From Trichostrongylus colubriformis (taxonomy: Eukaryota > Nematoda > Chromadorea > Rhabditida > Trichostrongylidae): a DNA stretch of 64,000 nt. Where the stretch lies: NCBI GenBank assembly GCA_963978905.1, contig OZ022256.1:51074001-51138000 (forward strand), in the 5' to 3' direction. Shown here in pieces: positions 1 to 9,787 of the stretch. Both the position numbers and the translations under genes were made by a program. The notes below the pieces were generated by a model that saw only the letters and a program-made list of their open reading frames with translations, was not told where the DNA came from and ran no database searches. The first letter of the stretch is position 1. Each line of letters begins with the position of its first letter.

Positions 1-1677
1 AGTGAAAGAACTCAAAGACCCCAGTTTTTTTGGGATACCTCACAAATTTTCTTTTTCTTGTGAGCCTTTCTGGATTGCCTTAGAAAATTACATTGTTGTT
101 TAAAAAATCGTGAAAAAGCTAAGTAAAGTGTTTTGTAATCTATCACAGCTTCCGTTGTCTACTTAAAAACTCCTTTAATATCCATGAAATCTTAAGCACG
201 GCAGTAGATATTACCGACTGTTTGGATACGGTATCGATGAGTTTGAACTTGTTTCAGCGCCTTGTTTACTTATCCAGTAAATAAATAAACAATGAATAAA
301 CAAGATAATGTAGTAAGAGAAAAAGAAATGGTCAGCGAACGTGCGTAATGGTCTAAACGGCATTCCTGCTATGATTGTTTGCCGATACTAATGTGACCTT
401 GGTCAGTCTCACTAAGCGAATCCAATAAGATACGCTTATTAGATTTTGCGAATATTCTTTGCAAAAACTCTTGAGAACAGGGCACTTGCAGACGAGAAAT
501 TGTTGTTGACGGAACACAATAATGGCATTCAATGGATCTCTTTTGAATCCGTTATGTTTGTTTATTTATTTCCATTTCATCCTAAATTCCCTTTTTTGAT
601 CATAGCGAACAATAAAAATTCGAGTTGGAGTCAGCCTGTCATTAGAGTTCAGGTGTGAAAGGCACATCCGTTAATCATCTGATATGGTTTTATGTTTAGT
701 GATGGTAGTAGAAGGGCTTACAAGATTATCGAGAAAAAGGAAAAACAAAGGAACTATCAGAAGGCGGTGAAAATAAAGGTGTCGTGCGGAAACTCAGCGA
801 TTCGGACGAGTTTGCGGACGAGTTTCGCCGCAGCTACTCCCATTTCTGCAAATGCGCTCCGATCAATGCGACCTTCGTCAACTGGGCCTATCTACATGAT
901 TTCTCATTCTGCTTTTTGTTTTGTTATATTTCCACATTTTTTTTTGTATAGACGCAATATTTGTGACAACGAACTTGTTGAGGGGAGGGGGACTTCACTG
1001 TGTTCGGCATCCGGCTTGCCCAGGCTTCAGCCTGAACGTTAGTTTGGGGAGAACTCCTGTTGCTCAACTGATGATTACGTAGAAATTCACACTCCGATGT
1101 ACAAATTGACCCTTCTAGCACGATATTCACAAGATGGACCGGTGCGTGATTAGTGATTTCCCCCGCACCAACATCAGCATCGTAGCACACCGCAACATTC
1201 TGTCGTTTTCGTCCCAGGACGGAAAGCGGTGTTATTTTGGTTGGTGAAGGGGAAATCACTTCACTGTGCCCGGCGTCTGCACTATTTTAGCCTGAGCCTT
1301 AGTTCAGAGAAGAGCTACCCCCCCCCCCTTTCAAAAAAAAAGGCCTAGGTAAAAATTCACATTTGAGTGTACCCAGTGATGATTGTAGAACGGTATCTGG
1401 AGAAGGACGACAGCGCGACAAAGAGTGCCCTGTCCATCAGGCACATCAGCATTGCTGGTTTTTCTTTGCTTTCTACCGAAAAAGGGCCCTTTTTCGGTGG
1501 TTAAGCAGTTGGTGGAGGGAGGGGCAGCCATACTCCTGCTGCCTCACTCTATAACGCTCTATAATCATCGTTTAAACACTGAAGTGTATGGTTCCTTTAA
1601 ACCTAGGTAAGGCTAAGCCAAAGCCTGCAGAAATAGCGCCAGATTCCGAGCACCCCTCCCCCCTCAACCATACATTA
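1..1677. other. No recognisable gene
   Basis: Only short open frames in several overlapping frames are present, without convincing paired splice signals or known motifs. About 975-1055 and 1255-1320 are diverged copies of one sequence (both start near CTTCACTGTG and continue through a CAGCCTGA-like stretch), so part of this stretch is an old local duplication. A C run lies near 1320. Confidence 0.5.
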
Positions 1678-2007
1678 GACCGCCGTCAGACTTCGCGATT
1701 TTGCGGTGTCGCGGCTCCACACGCGAGGTTGCGGCAATGCAGGATGGATCTCAGGCCACGGTCATACTTTGCGGTGCCGGCGGCAGGGCGTGGCTGCGTA
1801 TCTACGCGTCTCCTTCTATACCACCCTGCCTCGTTGTCTGCGTCATCTCTGCACCTCCCCCGTGCCACTCTTCCTCGCTGCTTGTCAACGCAGGCGTGCC
1901 CTGCCAGCGGTGAGTATGACCGCGGCCTCAAGATCGTACCATATCGCGTGCGAAGTGCGACGCCACAAGATCGCAGAGCCGCAAAATCGTGAAGTATGAC
2001 GGCGGCC
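1678..2007. mobile_element. Tourist-like (TTA-target) miniature element
   Basis: The left end reads GACCGCCGTCAGACTTCGCG and the right end, reverse-complemented, reads GGCCGCCGTCATACTTCACG, so the ends are imperfect inverted repeats. The flanks are TTA on the left and TTG on the right, compatible with a decayed 3-bp target duplication. The interior holds a second inverted block near 1766-1915 (ATACTTTGCGGTGCCGG and its complement) that is also found near 42990 and 60430. There is no coding capacity. The PIF/Harbinger assignment rests on the TTA target and GG-type ends seen in better-kept copies. Confidence 0.55.
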
Positions 2008-2290
2008 TTGCCCCCTGTTTCATTTAATTACTTCAAGCGTTATTAACGCAATATTGTTGAAGTCACCGAGGCTCACTCTATTTTCGTTATCTTCTACTGT
2101 GTGCTCATCATGATCATTGGTTGCATTTCATGATATCTCCATTGACTTATAGGTTCGTTGGCAGATTTTTAGGACAAACAACAATTTTGAGCTGTATCGT
2201 TCGATTTTAATCTCTCGCACCACTTGTCAGCTCCTCATCATGCCCTCATTTTCCAATTTCCTTCTGATAATTCTTCGTGCTTCATTTCAG

Positions 2291-2345
2291 GGGGTTCACC
2301 GGGCAAATCCGACAAGCTGAATTTGTGGAAGATAGGTGCCAAAAA
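2291..2345 (+). CDS. Isolated candidate internal exon
   Basis: A good acceptor (TTCATTTCAG) and a good donor (GTAAGCC) frame 55 bases. In one frame they read as a natural peptide beginning GSPGKSDKLNLW; a second frame is also open. No partner exon can be joined with confidence. The phase does not fit the first recognised exon of the gene at 3.8 kb. The opposite strand of the same stretch is open for 99 codons (2238-2537), so the coding strand is uncertain. Confidence 0.25.
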
Positions 2346-2553
2346 GTAAGCCGTGATTGTTTTACTTTTAATGTAATATTTCTCGATATACTTTGTAACG
2401 AGAGGGTAGATGTTGTTCTTCCGTGAATTGCTGTGAATAGTTTGGAGGCTGGACGATTTCTCATCTCGCCAGTTTGCGTTTGTTTGAAAGTGGGTTAGGG
2501 GTCTGATTTCCAGTGAGGACCTCCGCGATAATTCCAACTATTTTCACTAATTA

Positions 2554-3036
2554 GGCTGCGTTCATACCAAATTGAATGAGAGTTTTGGCGCATTCGCGTC
2601 ATGCATGAGATACGTATCGATCAGAAAATGAGAGTATTGGCGCATCGGCGCATCGGCGCATTGGCGGATCGGCGCATCCGCGATTTGAGAGAATTAGCGC
2701 ATTCGCGTGATTGATAACATACATATCGATCGAAAAAGTGAGAGTATCGGCGCATCGGCGCATCCGCGCATCCGCGATTTGAGAGAATTGGCGCATTCGC
2801 GTGATGGATAGGATACATATCGATTGAAAAATGAGAGTATTGGCGCATCCGCGATTTTGGATATTTGCCATAACAGAAAAAGATCAAGAAATGAAAAGAG
2901 AAGAAAAAGAAATCAACCGCACGTTGGCACGTGCCGCGTTCAAAAGGGTGACGTGGCACGCCAATTCTCTCAAATCGCGGATGCGCCGATGCGCCGATGC
3001 ACCAAAACTCTCATTCGATTTGGTATGAACGCAACC
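2554..3036. mobile_element. Tourist-like element (483 bp) with TTA target duplication
   Basis: The ends are inverted repeats of about 40 bp (GGCTGCGTTCATACCAAAT on the left; the complement of the right end starts GGTTGCGTTCATACCAAAT). It is flanked by TTA on both sides (2551-2553 and 3037-3039). The interior is built from short tandem units of the GCGCATCGGCGCATC type, interspersed with TATCGAT-containing spacers. It is non-coding. Related copies lie at 7694, 32582 and elsewhere. PIF/Harbinger membership is inferred from the TTA target and the GG-starting ends. Confidence 0.8.
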
Positions 3037-3040
3037 TTAC

Positions 3041-3272
3041 TCTTTTCCCCCAGTGCACATTGTTATCATCAGTAAATTCATCCGTCGATATCAGCTGATA
3101 TAGGTGTCGATCACCCACCACTAGTGTGTCGATCCCACCCAATAGAACAATAAGTTTCGAGTTATTGACGTTGATCATTCCCATTATTGAGATGCGCCAT
3201 TCCACCACATTCAGAATAGAACGCTTTTCCAGTTCAATCCACAAACGAGGTGGCAGATGAGTGCGATTGAGC
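3041..3272 (-). CDS. Candidate exon ending at a transposon-altered donor
   Basis: On the minus strand an open frame runs from an acceptor-like TATAG to ...GTGCACTGGGGGAAAAGA and then GTAAGG. It reads about 77 residues of ordinary composition, including LWIELEKR, VVEWRISIMG and HLYQLISTDEF; I do not recognise it. The predicted donor GT starts at 3040. The TTA target duplication of the neighbouring element supplies +2 to +4 and the element's terminal GG supplies +5 and +6. No other exon of this gene was identified, so it may be an isolated or dead exon, or a chance frame. Confidence 0.3.
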
Positions 3273-3362
3273 CTATATGATGGGTGTACATGTCAGTGCT
3301 TTCATTCTCTTAGAAAATTCTGGTTCACCTGTCCTGGAGGGATGGAAGGCTTGGTGACTATG

Positions 3363-3435
3363 CAGGCATCGATGCGGGATTCGATCCCCTTACCATATAA
3401 GCGGGGATGTGCTGTACCCGTCACTATACCATCTC
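3363..3435 (-). repeat. tRNA-like block (possible SINE head or tRNA pseudogene)
   Basis: The minus strand contains TGGTATAGTGACGGG, which resembles a pol III A box, followed about 40 nt later by GGGATCGAATCCC, which resembles a B box. The spacing fits a tRNA promoter. The acceptor stem does not pair, the T-stem is imperfect, and the CCCC/GGGG arms enclose a loop too long for an anticodon loop. A functional tRNA is therefore unlikely. A tRNA-derived SINE head or a decayed tRNA copy is the better reading. Confidence 0.3.
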
Positions 3436-3794
3436 CGCCCGAACACACTAACTGAGGTATTACTTCAGAGTCTTAAAGTTACGGCGACGAAAAATTTCGT
3501 GACCGGCACACAAGCTGACAGACGGACAGAGAAGGAAAGATACCTAGCGGACCATAAGCAGTACAATGACTTGGTATTAGGTAGGACTAGCGACGTTTTA
3601 GGGAGCATGTATTCAGTTAAGCGTTTTTTTTTCTCTCAGGAAAACTAGGCTTCAATCATATTGACCGTGCGGTAGGGCAAACCATAAGCCTCTTGCTACT
3701 GGATCACCTAACCCATCTCTGAGTAATCATATAAATTGAATATATGTGTTTTAAGCACGATTTTGTAAGTTGTATTTAAACCGACACTTTGCAG

Positions 3795-6761
3795 TGACTC
3801 GGGTGACGTGCGCAATATGCTCGCGGAGAGCTGCACACACTCATATGAGAGGTTCTTCAAAGTCCAAAGTCGTTAACGCTATACTCATCGGATCGCTATC
3901 CGCATTCGGTTGTGCATCCTCGTCGTCTGCACGGTATTCATATCAAGAGATCAGCGCAACATCTAAAAAGATATGTCATGGGCACTGGATACAAGCAGTG
4001 AGTCACATTTTCATAATTTGTTGTCAACTGTCAAGTTTATTTATTCATTGAAGACGTAAGCAAGAGTTGAGTTGAGAGTGAAATTGTTTATTCTTTCCTT
4101 CAGGCACAGTGTATGTGTACTGAAATGGCTTTAATGGGAAAACGCTACACGACATTTACTCCAGTTGTTGGTCAGACTGGAGCATATGTCACTTTGATGG
4201 ATATTCCAGACCATCTCGTTGATCTGCTTAATAGCACTTTAGAGAATTTAGGGGTAAGTTCTATTACTGCAATTCTCCTCTCTCTAAATGGCTGTATTCT
4301 ATGATCAATTGCTCGTTATACAGATCGAAGTTAAAGTAAATTGCAACGAAGTATGGCATTTCCTAAACAATGCTCTACGACGTTATTATGGTACTCCTTT
4401 TTGGCCGAGTGAAGAACAGGTTGGGTAACTGCTGCCCAAATAAGATTGTGGAAATGCTTTCACTTTAGCTCATTTAGCTGGCTGCCGATCAAAATGAAGA
4501 AGTCGAACAGAATTGTGAGATCAGTGAAGAGTACTCGAACGATATCACTATGGAGGAAGAGCTGGAAAAAAAGCCAAAGGTGTCTTGGGACGTTGTTGAC
4601 TACGAGAGCGACGAGGAATCCGTGTCTTCTGTTGAGACGGTGACTAAATTCCGCCCACCGTTACTGTTGTGTTCACCTATTATCAATTTGTAATACATTT
4701 CTTTCAGAAATGTTCTGAGTACGTACCCTCAGACGCAGCCTCAGCCTCAGGCTCGGACCCGCTCTCCTCAGACTCAGAATATGCCTTCCCCACCAATAGC
4801 GTTAAGAATATGAAGGATACCGATCCGAGTGATCTCAGTCGAAATTACCTCGTCAGTGGAGAAGCGTTATTAGAGCTATTCAAGTTTTGCCCGGACTGCG
4901 GATTTGAATTGGAAAAAGTACAGCTGACAACTGTGGATACCGTCGCTGTTGTGAAATACGTTTGTACCAAAGGCCGCCGCCACATGAAGATCGAGCAGTG
5001 GGAATCTCAGGAGAAAACTGTCCCACACGATAATGAACAGACCTACAAGGGTAATGTAGCTGCATCGGTCGCCGCCCTTACCACCGGCTTGCCGATTATC
5101 GTGAGTTTTGAAGTAATTCAGAAGGAGTCCGCTACGGTTTTTTTTTTGAGCTTTTACATGTAACCGTGTAATTTGTGGGTAATGGAGTGAGTATGAATGT
5201 GGAACAGAATCAAAGTTTTCGCAAAACCACATCTAATAATTTTGCACTCGCGCCGCACATTTATTTGCATTGAATCATGAAGGTTCAGCTATATCTGGAC
5301 GGTGTTTTCAGGATCTGCAACGATGGGGTAAGGAGCTCAAATTCCAACTGCCATCAAAATCGTTCTTCTGGAAAGTTGCGGAGTGGGCCCAACCAGTCAT
5401 TGAGAAGGTTTCTCTATCCCAAGAAGTCCCTGTGTTCGAGGAGATTAAATTTCAGTATCAGGTACCTCATACAATTCAGCATCACATCGTTTGCTACAGT
5501 TATCGTTTCAGGGATCACAAGGCCTCCATTTGACAGTAGATGGGGCCTATTACGACCATGCGGGTTTACCTTTGATGGGGAACTTAGTGCTCACTGATGG
5601 ACGAAGCAGGCTGGTTTTACATAATGAAGTGTTCCTTCGATCTCAAAAGGGTGCATTCTATTCTATATAATATGCGCGATCCATATAAATCCCACTGTTT
5701 AAGGGAAATATGGCAGCACAGTGGAAATCGAAGGCTTTCGGCAAGCGCTTAAAAGGCTGTCATCATCTGAGTTCTCAGTGGCCTCTCTTACTACTAATGG
5801 AAGTCCATTAATTCGGGCACTCCAGCGAGAAGTAGAAGAATTTGCGGGGAAGATCCGCCATTTCTCCCCTGGATGTCATCTTCAGAAGTGGTTCGAATGT
5901 GAACTCGAAAAGGTAAGAAGTTAAATAATGAAAGAAAGTTTACACAGTGAGCAAGGTGAGATTCAGGCTGCCAAGTGCAATGGATGCGAGGAAATTGGAG
6001 CGTGGCTGAAGAGAATACGAAAGTTTTTATGGCGTTCAATAGAATATGGAATAAATAATGGGTTGGAAGTGGTCCCCATCTTCAATACGTGCCTGATGCA
6101 TGTTGCAGGAGTACACAAATGGCCGGAGGTTAAACATTCCTTTTGGTCCCACTAAATAGGCTCACAATCGCAGGGTTTTTCAGGACAAGCTGACGGGCCC
6201 ATATACTAAATGTTATCACGATCCCGTGTCAAGGCCATGCCACAAGTCTTTGATGCTCGACGGCAAAGCACTGGAGAGGTTCGAGAGTGTGGTCCTGACA
6301 GAGTCATTTCAGCGAGATCTCGCGAATGTAAGCCCTTTTGGGGACGACACAATATACGACGTTAGAAAGGCCCTAGATAGATATTACTACAGGAAGAAAA
6401 TGCGATAGTAAGTTTGTTCCTGACTAACTCCCTCGTTTAATAAGAGCCCTGTTGTTGTGATACTAAACATTTCAGTCCGTCGTTGGTGTTCCCTATTTGT
6501 TCGACACTGGCCGCCATGCACGTTAACTCGTGGAGGATGGCAGAGACTAAAAGAAGGAGAAATCACATACAGAAGCGAAAGCGGGGAACGCGACTATCTG
6601 TGAATTCTCCAACAAAGCAAACATGGAGGAGATCCGTTTTTGACGAAGTTCTGAAAGAGAGGCTTCTGGCTCTGGAAAGAAGTCAGAATGACATGTCCAC
6701 TTCAGAATTCGTTCGTGAACTAGTGACTGCGGATGAGTTTTATGAGAGCGAGATTTTATGA
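3795..6761 (+). CDS. C2CH-finger, transposase-derived (Kolobok-like) protein
   Basis: Eleven exons join in frame: 3795-3997, 4104-4253, 4324-4419, 4478-4639, 4708-5100, 5312-5461, 5512-5650, 5722-5912, 5967-6128, 6184-6407 and 6476-6761 (stop). They give about 717 residues with an unresolved start upstream. Exon 1 holds CAIC ... CHGHW, a C2CH pattern like THAP or LIN-15 fingers, suggesting DNA binding in the nucleus. Exons 4-5 are acidic and Ser-rich. Exon 5 has CPDCGFEL followed by a C..GRRH..W..S block. Exon 7 begins with LTVDGAYY, exon 9 has CNGC ... W, and exons 10-11 have a VLTESF ... SPFG block. From memory this order matches a transposase-like family common in fish and cnidarians; the Asp and Glu could be remains of an RNase H-fold catalytic triad (inference). 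The many short introns and open frame suggest a resident host gene rather than a mobile copy. The C-terminal exon is basic. There are no terminal repeats around it. Confidence 0.7.
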
Positions 6762-7690
6762 TGTAATTTTAGTTTCCTAAGTTTCCACTATGGAGGCTGT
6801 CTTCTAGTGGCCTGGATTTGCGCTTTCGATGCATGTCACAGCCTCTTCATCTAGGTCATTACTTTTAATACATCATTACGTTCCATTGCAGGAATCGAAG
6901 CGTGACACAGCTTAAATAATCCTGAAACTACCGGTTTTTTAATTTGCTATACGGTTAGGTGCTACTTTTCCGAATGCGTGTTACTGTTAATTCTCCAATT
7001 TTATAAAGAAAAGACTTTTGTATAATTTTGGAACCTGGTCATAAATATGTACTTGTTGTATTCTATTCATCATAAACAAGTTGTATCTCAGTCCAGGCAC
7101 TGTGTTTTTCTTTTTTTTGCACTTTCATTATGCATACATAGGTGTAACTTTCCTCTTTTCTGCTTTTCACTGCCTGCGGATAAAATTCGATGAAATCAGT
7201 GGGAGGCTGAATCGCGTAACTTATGAGGACGCTATTTTGAAGTGAACGATGTGCTTGGAATGTTATATAGGCTCCATGCAGTAACTTCTGTCTCAACAGA
7301 GTATGTTTAGTTACGAATCGCAGCCCATGGATTAAACCTTCAACATGTGTAAGCCAATTTCCTCGCAGTTTGCTTGCTGTTCGGGTTGGTATTGGTTAGC
7401 GTCGATCGGGAAATCATAGTAGTAATGTCGGCTGCTGGGTGCGGTGTTTCTGTCTTGAATGAATATTGTACTGGGCAGAGCTTCTTTGTTGAATGTCTTC
7501 AATGTAAAAGTAGCAGCTAATTTATAATCAACAGATGCTACTAGGGTAGTGTTTGTCATGCGCATCCCCGATAGTGGTGCATTTTAACGGTTTTTCAAAA
7601 ACTACAAGCATCTGTAGAAGCTTAGTCTATTTCTGATATCAATGTTTCGCTGGTTAGAATTGCGAGTCGGCCTTGTAAACCTTTCATATC
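6762..7690. other. Intergenic, nothing firm
   Basis: This stretch is 3' flank of the gene ending at 6761, AT-rich, with minus-strand open segments near 7063-7296 and 7332-7565 that lack recognisable motifs or paired splice sites. No clear AATAAA lies close to the stop codon. Confidence 0.4.
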
Positions 7691-7693
7691 TTA

Positions 7694-8536
7694 GGCAGCG
7701 TTCATAGTTCTGGAATTTGCGGAATTGCAGAATTGCGGAAAACGATAAAGATACGCATCGATTGGGAGAATTGCGGGATTTGCTGAATTGTGAAAATGCA
7801 GGATTGTGGAATTCGCGGAAATACATTCGCTACGTATCGATTGCCATGCTACGAAAAGACGAGAGGATTAGAGGAGGAAAAGTGCGGAAATGTGGAATTT
7901 GCGGAATTGTGGAAATGCAGAACTGAGGAAAGGGGTGAAATAAGTATCGACTGGGGGAATTGTGGAAATGTGGAGATGCAGAATTGTGGAAATGCAGAAT
8001 TGTGCAAAGGGATAGAATACGTATTGATCGGGAGAACTGCGGGATTGTGGAAATGCAGAATCGCGTAGTTTGCGGAAATGCGGAATTGTGGAAATGCAGA
8101 ATTGTGGAATTTGCGGAAAAGAATTAGATACTTATTGATATTCATGCTACGAAGAGACGAGAGGATTAGAGAAACTATGAAGCGGGGAAATTCTTCATTT
8201 TCGCAAATTACACAATTCTGCATTTCCACAAATTCCGCAATTCCACCGATCCATACGTATCTATTCTTCTTTCCACAATTCCGCAAATTCCGCAGTTCTC
8301 CCAATCAATACCTATCTATAGTCCATTTCGGAGCGCCTGACAGGGCGTGGCCTACGGACTTGGATACGTGTATCAAACTTTCTCACCCCGCCACACACTC
8401 TCATTCTCGCCACGTATTCTCAGTCTAGTCACTCGCCCAAGTTCGTAGGCCACGCCCTGTCAGGCGCTCCAAAGTGGGCTGTAATGCTTTACCGCAATTC
8501 TGCAATTCCGCAAATTTCAAAACTATGAACGCTACC
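7694..8536. mobile_element. Tourist-like element (843 bp) with TTA target duplication
   Basis: The ends are inverted repeats of about 45 bp (GGCAGCGTTCATAGTTCTGG; the right complement starts GGTAGCGTTCATAGTTTTG). TTA flanks both sides (7691-7693 and 8537-8539). The interior is a long inverted array of short units (GGAATTGCGGAATT type) interspersed with TATCGAT spacers. It shares the GCGTTCATA terminus with the element at 2554 but not its interior. A Tc1-type miniature element has inserted near its right end (8319-8481). Non-coding. Confidence 0.8.
8319..8481. mobile_element. Tc1/mariner-type MITE, nested copy
   Basis: Inverted ends (TAGTCCATTTCGGAGCGCC; the right complement is CAGCCCACTTTGGAGCGCC) continue into GACAGGGCGTGGCCTACG, with TA on both sides. 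The centre is a CTCTCNCTCTC-like pyrimidine tract. It is inserted inside the older TTA-target element at 7694, giving a relative age. Sister copies lie at 41487 and 52025. Confidence 0.75.
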
Positions 8537-8687
8537 TTACTCAGCTGAGGGTTATTTGCTGCGTATGATCGTAAATTCATTTGCTTTTTGCTGTTCATCG
8601 GGGTGATCAGTTTCGAACCGTTCAGTTTGAAGTTATGCGGTTGGCGCATAAAGTGAAATTTGAGTTGTCTTGTTTGAATAGCTCTTC

Positions 8688-8931
8688 TGTAGTGGGCGCT
8701 AGAGACTTTAGAGGTTGATTTACCTCTTTTTACCGTTATACGGTGGTTCAGTGGTATATTGATAAATAATAAGAGCGGCTCAGCAGAGTACAGAACAGAG
8801 CAGGTAGAACGTCTTTATTGGACGCTTACAGGAGAAGGTATATAGGCTTGGACCTCCCGGTCTGCCCTACAGTTTATGCCCCACCCCGCCAGACGCAGGT
8901 TGTGAGAATCATCGCACATCTGGCGATGATA
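8688..8931 (-). repeat. BEL/Pao 3' LTR
   Basis: This is the downstream LTR relative to the coding strand. It looks identical to the copy at 12635-12878. It contains the 16-nt block matching tRNA-Gly at 8741-8756 (read on the plus strand). On the minus strand it begins TATCATCGCC and ends CCCACTACA. Confidence 0.9.
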
Positions 8932-9787
8932 CTCCGGCCGGGCGACGAGGTTACAAAATAGTTACAACAAGCAGAAGTATATTATAGAGCAATTATATCA
9001 CAGTTTCTTCGTTGTGGACGATGAATTGGCGGCGGCTATTGGATTGTTGAAGGCGAAAGGCGGCGTGACGACGGGAAGAGGGCGGATTGTTGAAGACGGC
9101 GTTGACGAAGAGGGCGTGGAGGTTGTTGACGGTGATGAAGTTGAAGTCGAGAGTAGAAGTGGTAGTTAACGTGATAGATCACGTTAAAAGTTGTAGTTGA
9201 CGTGGTAGATCATTCGAGGACTTGGTTTGCTAGTGGCTATTGATCAAATAGGCTACGTTAACACTCATCTGCAAACCTGCGTGAGATAAGGTCCCTGCAA
9301 TTGCCCTATTGCCGCTTATATTATTTTGCTACTTTTGGTCGTCCGAATCGCTCTATTCACTGAGCCGACTGGTGCTTGGCAGCCGTCTGGACCACCGACA
9401 ACCACTAGCCGATTTTTATGGGACCGTTCCCCCGGTAATGGTGGGTGGTCTTATTTTTGAAAGGGAGGCACGACTTAGGTGCTCCGTGTGTATGTATGAA
9501 AAGGTTATATTGAAGGTGCGGATCAATAGCACCTGTATGTTGTGCCACCCTTTTATTTTGCTTTTGCATGTCTTTCTTCTTTGAAATGCAGTAAGTTAGA
9601 AGTAATAAAGTAGAGTGAGTGGACTAGGCAGTAGAAATTGAGTGGTACAAATTATACGCAGGGGCATGAGGACTCTGCCCATGCTGCCCAAGGTGCGTAG
9701 ATTTGACGCCTGTTTGACACAGTCTTGACCGAAGGAATTCAGGGCTATTACCGACAGTAGTCCCCTTCGGATGGAATAAGCTGCAGT
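8932..9787 (-). other. BEL/Pao internal tail lacking pol motifs
   Basis: This lies between the Gag-protease stop and the 3' LTR. Several frames are open for up to about 100 codons, but no YxDD-type reverse transcriptase motif, RNase H motif or integrase HHCC/DDE pattern is visible. Close to 9150-9230 a short motif of the GTGGTAGATCA type is repeated. A clear purine tract next to the LTR is not obvious. The likely explanation is deletion of pol from a parental element. Confidence 0.6.

Noticed and set aside
2620..2860. CRISPR-like short repeats (GCGCATC units)
   Set aside because: Units are 7-15 bases, contiguous, without constant-length spacers, and form the inside of an inverted-repeat transposon in a eukaryotic genome.
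7740..8300. Open frames made of repeated RNCG/NCGNAE-type words
   Set aside because: They are translations of the GGAATTGCGG array inside the TTA-target element at 7694.
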